From assembly GCA_036823195.1 (NCBI GenBank), contig DAISGI010000009.1, forward strand, positions 8,992-72,991: DNA of 64,000 nucleotides, written 5' to 3'. A program made the position numbers and the translations under genes. This document shows positions 17,999 through 27,268 of this stretch, piece after piece (within the stretch, counting starts at the first letter, position 1; the number at the start of each line of letters is the position of its first letter). The stretch is from UBA4874 sp002399435 (GTDB lineage: Bacteria > Bacillota > Clostridia > Caldicoprobacterales > DTU083). A model generated the notes under the pieces. That model was not told the DNA's origin. It was given only the letters and a program-made list of their open reading frames with translations, and made no database searches.

Positions 17999-18028
17999 AT
18001 CAATAGAAAGGAAAATGAAAAGAGCGGA

Positions 18029-18514
18029 ATGAAACAAACGAATAAGAAAAGCACCAGGTATATATGGATCCTCCCTGTTCTGTGGATGTGCCTCATTTTT
18101 GCCTTTTCCAGTCAGCCGGGGAATGATTCCTCCCGGATGAGCGGGGGAGTCACACGGATCATTGAATCGATAGCAGGATTTTTCAATATCAATACGGGTC
18201 GTTTTGATTTGCATTTGATTGTAAGAAAATCAGCGCACTTTCTGGAATATGCGATTTTGGGGGCTTTATTTTTTACAGCATTCCATTCGGCTTCCGGAAG
18301 ACCGTTTCCCCGGGCCGGCTGGCGGGCAGGCCTCAGGGCACAGGCGGCCGGCATGGGTTATGCGGTGACGGATGAACTGCACCAGTGGTTTGTTCCCGGG
18401 CGCAGCTGCCAGGTCCGGGATATGCTGATTGACAGCTGCGGTGTGTTGCTTGCTGTTTTGATTTGCTGTGCATTTTATCTGGCGAGGGGCAGGCGGCATG
18501 CCGAATTCCATTGA
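18029..18514 (+). CDS. VanZ-like membrane protein
   Basis: 161 residues from ATG 18029. VanZ-family signature: FAFSSQPGNDSS after the first helix, RKSAHFLEYAILGALFF, then YAVTDELHQWFVPGRSCQVRDMLIDSCGVLLAV. Four membrane helices. The molecular role of these proteins is unsettled; the founding member gives low-level teicoplanin resistance, most others have no known link to antibiotics. The ribosome binding site is weak. The stop codon lies inside the -35 box of the next promoter. Confidence 0.82.
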   Translation: MKQTNKKSTRYIWILPVLWMCLIFAFSSQPGNDSSRMSGGVTRIIESIAGFFNINTGRFDLHLIVRKSAHFLEYAILGALFFTAFHSASGRPFPRAGWRAGLRAQAAGMGYAVTDELHQWFVPGRSCQVRDMLIDSCGVLLAVLICCAFYLARGRRHAEFH

Positions 18515-18538
18515 CTTTCCGGGCGATTCCTTTATAAT
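18511..18538 (+). promoter_or_regulatory. Sigma-A promoter before the GH172/GH38 genes
   Basis: TTGACT (18511-18516), 16-base spacer, TATAAT (18533-18538), 45 bases before the start codon of the GH172 gene. Confidence 0.7.
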
Positions 18539-18582
18539 CTAGTTGAAATCATGTGTTCGTATGGATAAGGAGGAGTCGTATC

Positions 18583-19665
18583 ATGTTTCGTGGAATCGGA
18601 ACCAATATGGGCAATCTGTTTCTGGCATCCAATGCAAAAACAAGGTCTGTCAGCCCGGAGAACTTTACCGGCGAAAAGGGCGGAGGCGCCAGATGTGAGC
18701 CGGCGGACGGAACGGCAGGAGGTCCCGCCCGGGAGCTGGGCAAGGGCTGGAAGGTAAACCCTTTCATCCACATAGAGGCCCATGGCACCTTTACTCTGGC
18801 AGAGATCGACGGGCCGGGCTGTATTTCGCATATCTGGCTGACTCCGGTGGGGAGCTTACGTCATCTGATTCTCCGGATCTATTGGGATGGGCAGGAGATT
18901 CCATCTGTGGAGTGTCCCATCGGTGATTTTTTTGCCTGCGGGTGGGGTGTCTATGCACCGGTGAATTCCCTGGCTGTCTGTGTAAATCCTGGCAGCGCCT
19001 TCAACTGCTACTGGCAGATGCCCTTCCGGAAAGGGTGCAGAATCACTTTGGAGAACCGGACGGATGAGGTGTCCACGATTTATTATCAGATTGACTACTG
19101 CCTGACGGAGGTACCGGAAGATGCGCTGTATTTCCACGCCCAATTCCGCAGGGTAAATCCTCTGCCCTACAGGGAAGTCTATACCATTCTGGACGGAGTC
19201 CGCGGGAAAGGACAATATGTCGGTGTTTATTTATGTTGGGGCTCCAACAACAATGGCTGGTGGGGAGAAGGAGAAGTCAAATTCTATCTGGATGGGGACC
19301 ATGCGTATCCCACCATTTGCAGTACCGGCACGGAGGACTATTTTTGTGGATCCTATAACTTTGAAAACAAAGCGACTCATCAATATGAAGAGTTTTCCAC
19401 CGCCTATGCCGGATTGCCCCAGGTGATCCGGCCGGACGGCTTGTACAATTCCCAGACCCGATTCGGCATGTACCGCTGGCATATCACGGATCCCATCCGT
19501 TTTGAAACGGATCTCAGGGTTACGGTTCAGGCATTGGGCTGGAGAAGCGGCGGCCGTTATCTGCCCCTGCAGGACGACATTTCTTCCGTTGCGTACTGGT
19601 ATCAGACTCTTCCGGCGGAGAAATTTCCACCTTTGCCGGATGACGACGCACTGGAGATTATCTGA
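18583..19665 (+). CDS. DUF2961 / GH172-family protein
   Basis: 360 residues; ATG 18583 follows AAGGAGGAG. Recognised from GPGCISHIWLTP, the FYLDGDHAYPTICSTGTEDYFCGSYNF block (acidic pair in TGTEDYF) and the double jelly-roll style composition. This family, formerly DUF2961, includes difructose-anhydride synthase/hydrolase and fructo- or arabinofuranosidases that work as oligomers. There is no signal peptide, so a cytoplasmic role on imported oligosaccharides is likely. It stands 100 bases before an alpha-mannosidase gene and probably shares its promoter. Confidence 0.85.
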   Translation: MFRGIGTNMGNLFLASNAKTRSVSPENFTGEKGGGARCEPADGTAGGPARELGKGWKVNPFIHIEAHGTFTLAEIDGPGCISHIWLTPVGSLRHLILRIYWDGQEIPSVECPIGDFFACGWGVYAPVNSLAVCVNPGSAFNCYWQMPFRKGCRITLENRTDEVSTIYYQIDYCLTEVPEDALYFHAQFRRVNPLPYREVYTILDGVRGKGQYVGVYLCWGSNNNGWWGEGEVKFYLDGDHAYPTICSTGTEDYFCGSYNFENKATHQYEEFSTAYAGLPQVIRPDGLYNSQTRFGMYRWHITDPIRFETDLRVTVQALGWRSGGRYLPLQDDISSVAYWYQTLPAEKFPPLPDDDALEII

Positions 19666-19714
19666 TGGTACTTCCGTACCTGTTATGTTATGATATATTG
19701 GATTCAATCAGAAA

Positions 19715-19744
19715 GATCCCCGTTCCCGCTACGGAGCGGGGATC
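19715..19744 (+). other. GC-rich hairpin between GH172 and GH38 genes
   Basis: GATCCCCG (19715-19722) pairs with CGGGGATC (19737-19744), with four more pairs inside (TTCC/GGAG, one wobble) and a six-base loop. It has no T tract, so it is more likely an mRNA processing or stability element than a terminator. It lies 21 bases before the mannosidase start. Confidence 0.55.
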
Positions 19745-19765
19745 AAAACAAGGAAGGGGCAAATC

Positions 19766-22700
19766 ATGTTTTTTGTAATGGAGCGCACCAGAAAAGTGAT
19801 GGAAGAATTGATGCGCCAGATGTTTTTGGATGCGGCGGAAATCCGGTCCTTTCAAATGAAAGCAGGGCATTTTCAGACTCTGAAGGACGCGGAGCAGGAT
19901 CCCTCTCCGTGGCAGGATTATCAAACCGGCGGCAGCTGGGGGGGCCGGGGTGTCCATGCCTGGTTTCGGACGGCTTTTCAGATGCCGGAACCATTGGATG
20001 GACGTACAGCAGTGATCCGGATCCAGACGGGAGGCAGCGGCTGGGGCGCGGGGAATCCTCAGTTGCTGCTGTATGTAAATGGTGAGATTGTCCAGGGGGT
20101 GGACGGGAATCACAAAGAAGTAATTCTGGATCATTCTGCCGTGAAGGGGACGACAGTTCAGATTGATCTTTCTGCATACACCGACGGGATGGACGATTTG
20201 AAACTGACTGTCGCTGCACTGGAGGAAAACGTAAAGGATCTGTGGTTTGATCTCTCCGTACCGCTGGAGATTGCCGACCGGCTGGATGAAAATGATAAAA
20301 ACCGGGTGGATATCCTGAACGCCTTGAACGATACGGTGAATCTGCTGGACCTGCGTAAACCCGGCTCTTCGGATTTTTATCAATCCGTGGAACGGGCACT
20401 GAAGTTTATGGAGTCGGAGTTTTATGAGAAAAAGTGTGGGCAGGAGGATGTCGTCGCCACCTGCGTCGGGCATACCCATATAGATGTAGCATGGCTGTGG
20501 ACCCTTGCCCAGACCAGGGAAAAGACAGCCCGGAGCTTTTCCACCGTGCTGAAGCTGATGAAGGAATATCCGGAATACCTGTTTATGTCCAGCCAGCCTC
20601 AGTTGTATCAGTTCTTAAAGGAAGATCATCCGGAAGTCTATGAAAAAGTGAAAGAGCGGGTCCGGGAAGGCCGATGGGAGCCGGAAGGCGCCATGTGGCT
20701 GGAAGCGGACTGCAATCTCACTTCCGGGGAATCCCTGGTTCGTCAGATTCTTTTCGGCACCCGGTTTTTCAAAAGGGAGTTCGGCGTAACAAATGAAATC
20801 CTGTGGCTTCCGGATGTGTTTGGTTACAGTGCCGCTCTTCCCCAGATTATGAAAAAATCGGGTATCCGGTACTTTACGACGACCAAGATTGCCTGGAACC
20901 AGTTCAATAAGGTTCCCTACGATACTTTTATGTGGAAAGGAATTGACGGTTCGGAAATTCTTACCCATTTTGTCACGACATGTGATTACCAGAAGGAGAT
21001 TAAATCCCACTTTACCACTTACAACGGATATCTGAATCCGTCCCAGGTCATGGGCGCCTGGCAGAGATATCAGCAGAAAGAAATCAACAATGATGTTTTG
21101 ATTTCCTTCGGCCATGGAGACGGAGGCGGAGGTCCGACCATTGATATGCTGGAAAATGGCAGGAGGATGGCAAAGGGAATTCCCGGCTGTCCGAAGGTGG
21201 AGATGGGAACGGCCCGGGACTATTTTCATAAATTGGAGAAAACGGTGAGCGGGAATCGGCACCTTCCCAAATGGGTGGGGGAGCTGTATCTGGAATATCA
21301 TCGGGGAACCTATACTTCCATGGCAAAGAACAAGCGGTTCAATCGCAAAAGTGAATTGCTGTATCAGGATGTGGAGATGCTCTCTTCCCTTTGCAGCGCT
21401 TTTGGCGGGGAGTATCCGCAGGACCGGATCAACCGGGGCTGGGAAAAGATCCTTTTGAACCAGTTCCATGACATTATACCGGGGTCCGCCATTTATGAGG
21501 TATATCAGGATTCCCACAGACAATATGAAAAGATTCTGGCAAATGGCCGGGAACTGCTGCATGCATCCCTTCAGTTCCTCGCCGGTCATATCCGTCCAAA
21601 GGATCCGCAGAAGGGCCTTACGCTGGCTGTATTCAACACCCTGTCCTTTCCCCGGGACGATATGGCATCCTTTGCCCTGCCCGAAGGCATGAAGAATCCT
21701 GAAATACGGGACGAAGACGAAGCGGTTGTTCCGCTTCAGATCATAAAGGATGCGAATGTGGACAGAGCGCTTGTCTATGTAAAGAATATTCCGGCCAAGG
21801 GATATCGGGCTTTCCAGGTGCGGGAGGCATCCGGATCGGATACCGGGAAGAAGGAGAAGGCAGTCCTCCATGACGATGGGATGACCATAACGAAAAACCG
21901 CATGGAAAATTCCTTTTTCCGTTTGGAACTGGATGAGAAAGGAACCATTGTCTCTCTGTTTGACAAAAAGAATGAGCGGCAGGTCCTTCAGGGGAAGGAA
22001 AGAGGCAATGTAATACAGGCTTTCGAGGATCGTCCCATGAGTTTTGATAACTGGGACATTGATATCTACTACCAGGAGAAAATGTGGGAAGTGGACGATG
22101 TGCAGGGCATGGAAGTCCTGGAAGCCGGGCCGATCCGGGGCAGACTTCGTATTACGAAGAAATTTCTGGACTCCACGATCGTACAGGATATGATCCTGTA
22201 TCGGGACATTCCGAGGATCGATTTTCAAACCCATGTGGACTGGAAGGAGGACCGGATCCTGCTGAAAGCGGCTTTTCCCGTGGATGTGCATTCTGACAAG
22301 GCGACGTATGAGATTCAGTTTGGAAACGTGGAAAGGCCCACGCACTGGAATACCTCCTGGGATACGGCACGGTTTGAAGTATGCGCGCAGAAATGGGCGG
22401 ATTTGTCGGAGGACGGTTACGGCGTCAGCCTGCTGAATGACTGCAAATATGGTCATGATATCCGGGACGGCAATATGCGCCTGACTCTTTTGAAATCCGG
22501 CATGGATCCGAATCCGAAGGCGGACCGGGGTGAGCATGAGTTTACTTATTCTTTATATCCCCATGCGGAAAGCTGGAGGGAGGGAGGCACCGTACCGATG
22601 GCTTATCGTTTGAATGTACCCCTGCACACGGCGATTTGCCGGGGAGACAGCAGCAACGGCAGTGAAGTGCTGCCAGGCAGCCTCTCCATGATCAAGGCGG

Positions 22701-22948
22701 ACTGCCCCAATGTGATGATCGATACGGTTAAAAAAGCAGAAGACAGCGGAGCGATCGTCGTTCGGATGTATGAATGCTACAACCGGAGAAGTAAGGTGAA
22801 CCTGACGTTCTTCAAGGATCTGGAGGAAGTCACCGAGTGCGACCTGATGGAAAAGCCCCTGACGAAGATCCCGGTGAAGGGCGGCAGTTTCTCCTTTGAA
22901 ATACGGCCGTATGAAATCAGGACTTTTTTGCTGAAGGTGAAAAAATAG
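19766..22948 (+). CDS. Alpha-mannosidase, glycoside hydrolase family 38
   Basis: 1060 residues. Domains in order: an N-terminal beta-sandwich to about 220, the catalytic barrel starting with CVGHTHIDVAWLW (zinc ligands His236/Asp240 type), LWLPDVFGYSAALPQIM with the family nucleophile Asp350, FGHGDGGGGPT (zinc His), a three-helix region around 500-590, and C-terminal beta domains from about 630. No signal peptide, so it degrades imported mannosides in the cytoplasm, like bacterial MngB/YbgG-type enzymes. The length is usual for the group. AAGGAAGGGG precedes the ATG. Confidence 0.95.
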   Translation: MFFVMERTRKVMEELMRQMFLDAAEIRSFQMKAGHFQTLKDAEQDPSPWQDYQTGGSWGGRGVHAWFRTAFQMPEPLDGRTAVIRIQTGGSGWGAGNPQLLLYVNGEIVQGVDGNHKEVILDHSAVKGTTVQIDLSAYTDGMDDLKLTVAALEENVKDLWFDLSVPLEIADRLDENDKNRVDILNALNDTVNLLDLRKPGSSDFYQSVERALKFMESEFYEKKCGQEDVVATCVGHTHIDVAWLWTLAQTREKTARSFSTVLKLMKEYPEYLFMSSQPQLYQFLKEDHPEVYEKVKERVREGRWEPEGAMWLEADCNLTSGESLVRQILFGTRFFKREFGVTNEILWLPDVFGYSAALPQIMKKSGIRYFTTTKIAWNQFNKVPYDTFMWKGIDGSEILTHFVTTCDYQKEIKSHFTTYNGYLNPSQVMGAWQRYQQKEINNDVLISFGHGDGGGGPTIDMLENGRRMAKGIPGCPKVEMGTARDYFHKLEKTVSGNRHLPKWVGELYLEYHRGTYTSMAKNKRFNRKSELLYQDVEMLSSLCSAFGGEYPQDRINRGWEKILLNQFHDIIPGSAIYEVYQDSHRQYEKILANGRELLHASLQFLAGHIRPKDPQKGLTLAVFNTLSFPRDDMASFALPEGMKNPEIRDEDEAVVPLQIIKDANVDRALVYVKNIPAKGYRAFQVREASGSDTGKKEKAVLHDDGMTITKNRMENSFFRLELDEKGTIVSLFDKKNERQVLQGKERGNVIQAFEDRPMSFDNWDIDIYYQEKMWEVDDVQGMEVLEAGPIRGRLRITKKFLDSTIVQDMILYRDIPRIDFQTHVDWKEDRILLKAAFPVDVHSDKATYEIQFGNVERPTHWNTSWDTARFEVCAQKWADLSEDGYGVSLLNDCKYGHDIRDGNMRLTLLKSGMDPNPKADRGEHEFTYSLYPHAESWREGGTVPMAYRLNVPLHTAICRGDSSNGSEVLPGSLSMIKADCPNVMIDTVKKAEDSGAIVVRMYECYNRRSKVNLTFFKDLEEVTECDLMEKPLTKIPVKGGSFSFEIRPYEIRTFLLKVKK

Positions 22949-23148
22949 AAGAAAACGGTTTAATTCTCTTATTTCTGTTTCAGCCTCCGAAATTAGGTGA
23001 TATATAATAATCAGGGAAGAGACTATAGGAATGAGGATGCAGAAGGAGGAGCGCTCTTCCATAGCCGATAAAGAGGAATAAGAGAAGAGACAAAAGGATA
23101 ATATACCGGAAATCAGAGTTGCAAAATGAGAGAAAGGATGTGCAGGGA

Positions 23149-23976
23149 ATGCTGAACAGTCTGACCAGTACTGTAACTTTGCAGAATGGCGTCAAAATGC
23201 CCGTCATGGGGCTTGGCGTGTGGCAGGCAAAAGACGGCCGGGAGGTGGAAAGCGCTGTAAAATATGCCGTGGAAGCCGGGTATCGGGCCATTGATACAGC
23301 TGCGGCCTACGGCAATGAAGAGGGAGTCGGCATCGGGATCCGGGACTGCGGAGTGCCGCGGAAAGAGCTGTTTGTTACGACAAAACTGTGGAACGGGGAT
23401 CAGGGATATGATTCTGCCCTGAAGGCGTTTGACCGCAGTATGGAAAAGCTGAAGCTGGATTATCTGGATCTGTATCTGATCCACTGGCCAGTGAAGGGAA
23501 AATACAAGGATTCCTGGCGCGCCATGGAAAAATTATATGAAGATGGACGTGTCCGGGCAATCGGAGTGTGCAATTTTCATCCCCATCATCTGGATGATCT
23601 GATGGAAACCGCTCATGTTATTCCCATGGTGGACCAGGTGGAGTTTCATCCGCTGCTGACTCAGGTGGAATTGCGCAGGTTTTGCAAGAACAAAAAAATA
23701 CAGATGGAAGCATACAGTCCGCTGCTGCATGGGCATCTGGATCAGCCTGTTCTGAAGCAGCTGGGAGAAAAATACGGAAAATCACCGGCACAGATCATAC
23801 TGCGCTGGGATCTGCAAAATGGAGTTGTTACCATTCCAAAATCCGTTCATAAGGATCGGATTATCGAGAATTCCAACGTATTTGATTTTGAATTATCGCA
23901 GGAGGACATGGATACCATCAGCGACTTGAACCAAAATTACCGGACTGGCAGCGATCCGGATCACTTTGACTTTTAA
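23149..23976 (+). CDS. Aldo/keto reductase
   Basis: 275 residues from ATG 23149; a TTG 30 bases upstream is in frame but AAAGGA is placed for the ATG. NADPH-dependent carbonyl reductase of the AKR5-like group. The catalytic tetrad is visible: Asp49 (AIDTAAAYGNE), Tyr54, Lys79 (VTTKLWN) and His112 (LIHWPV), plus the C-terminal IPKSVHKDRIIEN cofactor segment. The natural substrate cannot be told. Monocistronic, ended by a strong hairpin. Confidence 0.93.
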   Translation: MLNSLTSTVTLQNGVKMPVMGLGVWQAKDGREVESAVKYAVEAGYRAIDTAAAYGNEEGVGIGIRDCGVPRKELFVTTKLWNGDQGYDSALKAFDRSMEKLKLDYLDLYLIHWPVKGKYKDSWRAMEKLYEDGRVRAIGVCNFHPHHLDDLMETAHVIPMVDQVEFHPLLTQVELRRFCKNKKIQMEAYSPLLHGHLDQPVLKQLGEKYGKSPAQIILRWDLQNGVVTIPKSVHKDRIIENSNVFDFELSQEDMDTISDLNQNYRTGSDPDHFDF

Positions 23977-24052
23977 CAGACGTGTTGGAATTTTTCCCTC
24001 TTCCCTATAGGTGAGAGAGGAAGACGAATATCGCCTCAACTGACTTTTTTGA

Positions 24053-24089
24053 AATAATCATCCTGTTCCCGCAGGGTGATTATTTTTTT
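24053..24089 (+). terminator. Terminator after the aldo/keto reductase gene
   Basis: AATAATCATCCTG (24053-24065) pairs with CAGGGTGATTATT (24072-24084) with one G-T pair, then TTTTT. T run on the left side as well, so it could be bidirectional. Confidence 0.88.
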
Positions 24090-24166
24090 AAAAAGCTAAT
24101 TCAGGATACTTGCTCATTCCCTATTACCCCATACCTAACTTTTTCATTTTTGGGTAAAATACAGGC

Positions 24167-24565
24167 ATGTTGAAAAGATTTATTTTATATGGCTTTTCCG
24201 GCTGGGGAATTGAAATCATATGGACGGGGCTGGGTTCCCTGCTTCAGGGAAACTACAAGCTTTCCGGGCATTCCAGCATCTGGATGTTTTTTATTTATGG
24301 ATGTGCCGTATTCCTTGAAGGGATCCATGATCGCATTGCTCATTTGCCATGGGAAATCCGGGGACTGATCTGGGTGCTGCTGATTTACTGTATTGAATAC
24401 ATCAGCGGTTTTTTGATGGATCTGTTTGGGATCTGCCCCTGGCATTATACAGGAAAGTTTGCAATGAACGGCTATATCAATTTCTCCTTTGCACCGGCAT
24501 GGTTTGTGGCAGGTCTTCTTTTTGAGCGCTTTCACAAAAGCCTGGATGAGCTTGGTATTGCCTGA
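24167..24565 (+). CDS. Small membrane protein, CmpB / putative ABC-permease family
   Basis: 132 residues with three to four membrane helices. Features of the family often labelled putative ABC transporter permease (CmpB): FSGWGIEIIWTG at the start, IYCIEYISGFLMDLFGICPWHYTGKFAMNGYINFSFAPAWF with the conserved PW.Y and N.Y.. residues. Function is not known and an ABC role has not been shown. No strong ribosome binding site is visible before the ATG. A TAAAAT lies only eight bases before it, so a very short leader is possible. Confidence 0.75.
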   Translation: MLKRFILYGFSGWGIEIIWTGLGSLLQGNYKLSGHSSIWMFFIYGCAVFLEGIHDRIAHLPWEIRGLIWVLLIYCIEYISGFLMDLFGICPWHYTGKFAMNGYINFSFAPAWFVAGLLFERFHKSLDELGIA

Positions 24566-24593
24566 AGGGAACTGGACATAACCGGATTTTACC

Positions 24594-24622
24594 TTGTGGT
24601 ATTCTGGAAAATAAACTATAAT
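24594..24622 (+). promoter_or_regulatory. Promoter before the second epimerase gene
   Basis: TTGTGG (24594-24599), 17-base spacer, TATAAT (24617-24622), about 40 bases before the start codon. Confidence 0.6.
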
Positions 24623-24663
24623 ATGCACAGGACGAATTGTATACGCCAAGAGGAGGGTGCCAG

Positions 24664-25470
24664 ATGAAGTTTTCGTTTACCACATTGTCCTGTCCGGAAT
24701 GGACCTGGGAGAAAATCCTGGAGGAAGCGGGCCGTCTTGGTTACGACGGGATAGAGATCCGCGGGCTGGAGGGGGAAATGTTCCTCCCCAAAGCAAGACC
24801 TTTTCTCCCGGAAAACCTGGAGAAGACCAAAAAGGATTTGCAGCAGCAGGGGCTGGAGATTATCTGTCTGGATACTTCATGCAGTCTTCACGACGAATCG
24901 AGGTACCAGGCGAACATGGAGGAAGGCAAGGCGACCATCGATCTTGCCCGGGAGCTTGGAGTGCCGTACATACGTGTATTTGGAAACAATATTCCGAATC
25001 CGTACGAAAAGCAGCAGTCCATCCTTTGGGTGGCCAAATGTCTGGAGGAGCTGGGAGAATACGCGGAAGATAAGGATGTCTGCGTCCTGATCGAAACCCA
25101 TGGGGATTTTGCAGCATCTGATGATCTTTCTGCCGTCCTGTCTCATACTCACAGCCCGGCAATCGGGGTGCTGTGGGATGTCAACCATCCTTACAAGGCT
25201 TTCGGCGAGCCCATGGCTGTGACCTATGACCGATTGGGAAAATATATCCGACATACCCATTACAAGGATTCCAGGGGGAAGGGGCCCCATGCAAAGTTGT
25301 GTCTGGTGGGCGAAGGGGATCTGCCCATTGGGGAAAGTCTGGAAATCCTGAAACAGCATCACTATGACGGGTACCTGTCGCTGGAATGGGAAAAGAAATG
25401 GCATCCGGATCTTGAGGAGCCGGAAATCGCCGTTCCCTCTTTTATTTCCTATATGAAAACGTTGATTTGA
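24664..25470 (+). CDS. Sugar phosphate isomerase/epimerase, TIM-barrel
   Basis: 268 residues; ATG 24664 follows AGGAGGG. Xylose-isomerase-like barrel with GYDGIEIRG, VCVLIETHGDF (Glu), GVLWDVNHPYK (Asp, His), HTHYKDSRG (His) and LSLEWEKKW (Glu), the residues that hold the metal. Of the three such proteins in this window it is closest in layout to the inosose-isomerase/IolI-like group, but no substrate can be named. Its own promoter upstream; a repeat array and a terminator follow. Confidence 0.85.
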   Translation: MKFSFTTLSCPEWTWEKILEEAGRLGYDGIEIRGLEGEMFLPKARPFLPENLEKTKKDLQQQGLEIICLDTSCSLHDESRYQANMEEGKATIDLARELGVPYIRVFGNNIPNPYEKQQSILWVAKCLEELGEYAEDKDVCVLIETHGDFAASDDLSAVLSHTHSPAIGVLWDVNHPYKAFGEPMAVTYDRLGKYIRHTHYKDSRGKGPHAKLCLVGEGDLPIGESLEILKQHHYDGYLSLEWEKKWHPDLEEPEIAVPSFISYMKTLI

Positions 25471-25530
25471 TCTCGTAAAAGGCGAAGGTCCGGAAGTAAG
25501 CAATGCTTGTAAAATAATTGAAGATATCGT

Positions 25531-25694
25531 GTGAGAAGACACATGCGAGAAGATACATGCAGGAAGATATATCAAGAAGATACATATGAGAAGATACATA
25601 TGAGAAGATACATGAGGAAGATACATGTGAGAATATCATGTAAGAAGATCCATATGAAAATATACATGTGAGAAAGATCCATGCGGGAAGATCG
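25531..25694. repeat. Degenerate tandem array, about twelve 14-base units
   Basis: Twelve units of 13 to 15 bases with consensus rYGAGAAGATACAT: starts at 25531, 25545, 25559, 25573, 25586, 25600, 25614, 25627, 25640, 25654, 25668 and 25683. Two neighbouring units (25586, 25600) are identical; the outer ones have drifted. No spacers of other sequence lie between the units, so this is not CRISPR. It lies between the stop of the epimerase gene and its terminator and so is probably transcribed. Confidence 0.9.
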
Positions 25695-25715
25695 TAATAG
25701 AAAATGAAGATATGG

Positions 25716-25754
25716 AAAAAGAGCAGTACAGATATGAGGAGACTGCTCTTTTTC
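25716..25754 (+). terminator. Terminator after the repeat array
   Basis: AAAAAGAGCAGT (25716-25727) pairs perfectly with ACTGCTCTTTTT (25742-25753), loop 14 bases. From here to about 26018 I see no gene, only AT-rich sequence with short chance frames. Confidence 0.88.
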
Positions 25755-26018
25755 ATGCGAGACACAGAAATGGAAGGCTATTTACGGAGATAAGATGATG
25801 TGGGATACTACCATGCATGGTCCTTCCATTTACTTCATCTTATTTCTTTCTTATTTCAAATTATTCGACACTTCCTACAGAAATCCTTCTTTATATTCTT
25901 GCCATTTTTGCAATCTGCAGATATTTTACATCCTTTGTATTCTGCAGGCCTGGGACATAAGGAAAAGCAGACTGTGACAGATCAGGAACACACAATGGAG
26001 CAATGGAATGGGAGGATG

Positions 26019-26071
26019 GACTTTCGGTTCTGTGTACGAGGATTGACTTCCGGTTCCGTGTACAATATAAT
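26019..26071 (+). promoter_or_regulatory. Promoter of tdh-kbl with a direct repeat
   Basis: TTGACT (26043-26048), 17-base spacer, TATAAT (26066-26071). A 21-base sequence, GACTT.CGGTT and .TGTAC.A, occurs twice with 18 of 21 matches, at 26019-26039 and 26045-26065. The second copy begins in the -35 box and fills the spacer, so a protein bound to the pair would cover the promoter. Confidence 0.7.
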
Positions 26072-26156
26072 GGAAGTAAATAGGTGAGTTTTTAACATGG
26101 ATTCTCGTTTCCATCTTCACATTTCACCCCATTTCATATAGAAAGGAAGAATGAAC

Positions 26157-27215
26157 ATGAGCACGGACAGGATGATGAAAGCATTGGTAAAAAAGTATGA
26201 CAGACCCGGAATCTGGCTGGACGAGGTACCTGTTCCGGAAACCGGAGTCAACGATGTCCGGATAAAGGTGCGGAAAACAGCGATCTGCGGTACCGATATA
26301 CATATTTACAAGTGGAATGAATGGGCTCAGAGAACGATCCGGACTCCCCTTACCATCGGTCATGAATTTGTCGGGGTAATTGATGAAGTGGGCAGCAATG
26401 TATCGGATTTCCAACCCGGCGATCTGGTTTCCGGAGAAGGACATGTGGTTTGCGGCCGGTGTCGCAACTGCCTTGCCGGAAGAAGGCATTTGTGCAGGAA
26501 TACCAGCGGAGTCGGTGTAAACCGCCCCGGCGCTTTTGCCGAATATCTTGTTATCCCGCAGACCAATGTATGGTATTGTGACAAATCCATTCCTGAGGAA
26601 TTGTTCAGCTGTTTTGATCCTTTTGGCAACGCGGTACATACTGCTCTGAGTTTTCCTGTTTTGGGCGAGGATGTCCTCATTACCGGCGCGGGTCCCATCG
26701 GTATTATGGCCGCAGCCGTTGTACGCCATGCGGGCGCGAGACATATCGTCATAACGGACGTCAACTCCTATCGTCTGGAACTGGCGAAGAAAATGGGCGT
26801 CACGGCAGCATTGGATATCCGCACCGATTCCATTGAAGACTGCATGCACAGGCTTGGAATGAAGGAAGGATTTGATGTGGGGCTTGAAATGTCCGGCAAC
26901 GACAGTGCGTTCCGGAGCATGATCGATGTGATGTGCCACGGCGGCAAAATAGCGCTGCTGGGCATCCAGGAAGGTCAGACCGCGATTGACTGGGACAAGG
27001 TTGTCTTCAATGGCCTTACCATTAAGGGAATCTATGGACGGGAAATGTTTGAGACATGGTATAAGATGCAATCCATGATCCAGTCGGGTCTTGATATTTC
27101 GCCGGTGATTACCCATCGTTTTGATTATACCGATTATCAGGAGGCTTTTGACACAATGGCATCCGGTTCCTCCGGCAAGGTGGTGATGAATTGGGCGAAG
27201 GATGCTGCAAAGTGA
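26157..27215 (+). CDS. tdh: L-threonine 3-dehydrogenase
   Basis: 352 residues; ATG 26157 chosen for spacing from AAAGGAAG, ATG 26151 is also possible. Zinc-dependent medium-chain dehydrogenase that oxidises threonine with NAD+ to 2-amino-3-ketobutyrate. Catalytic zinc: Cys44 and His69-Glu70 ([24 protein letters not shown]); structural zinc: four Cys in [15 protein letters not shown]; coenzyme loop [10 protein letters not shown]. The [12 protein letters not shown] and [20 protein letters not shown] stretches are specific to Tdh. The next gene is kbl, the second enzyme of the route, 53 bases downstream. Confidence 0.95.
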   Translation: MSTDRMMKALVKKYDRPGIWLDEVPVPETGVNDVRIKVRKTAICGTDIHIYKWNEWAQRTIRTPLTIGHEFVGVIDEVGSNVSDFQPGDLVSGEGHVVCGRCRNCLAGRRHLCRNTSGVGVNRPGAFAEYLVIPQTNVWYCDKSIPEELFSCFDPFGNAVHTALSFPVLGEDVLITGAGPIGIMAAAVVRHAGARHIVITDVNSYRLELAKKMGVTAALDIRTDSIEDCMHRLGMKEGFDVGLEMSGNDSAFRSMIDVMCHGGKIALLGIQEGQTAIDWDKVVFNGLTIKGIYGREMFETWYKMQSMIQSGLDISPVITHRFDYTDYQEAFDTMASGSSGKVVMNWAKDAAK

Positions 27216-27268
27216 TGGAGTAAAGGATATGTAAATAAAAAATATATAGTAAAAACGGAGGGATATTC

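Noticed and set aside
17809..18028. AgrC/AgrA receptor genes expected after agrD
   Set aside because: Nothing of that kind is present; a terminator and then a VanZ-like gene follow.
20615..22537. 640-codon minus-strand frame opposite the GH38 gene
   Set aside because: Antisense of a complete alpha-mannosidase; no start site signals or family motifs.
25531..25694. CRISPR array
   Set aside because: Units are contiguous with no unique spacers and there are no cas genes; it is a simple degenerate tandem repeat. The same applies to the arrays at 56032, 57861 and 59488.
25795..25977. 60-codon frame before tdh
   Set aside because: AT-rich chance frame full of Phe, Ile, Tyr and Cys, no ribosome binding site.
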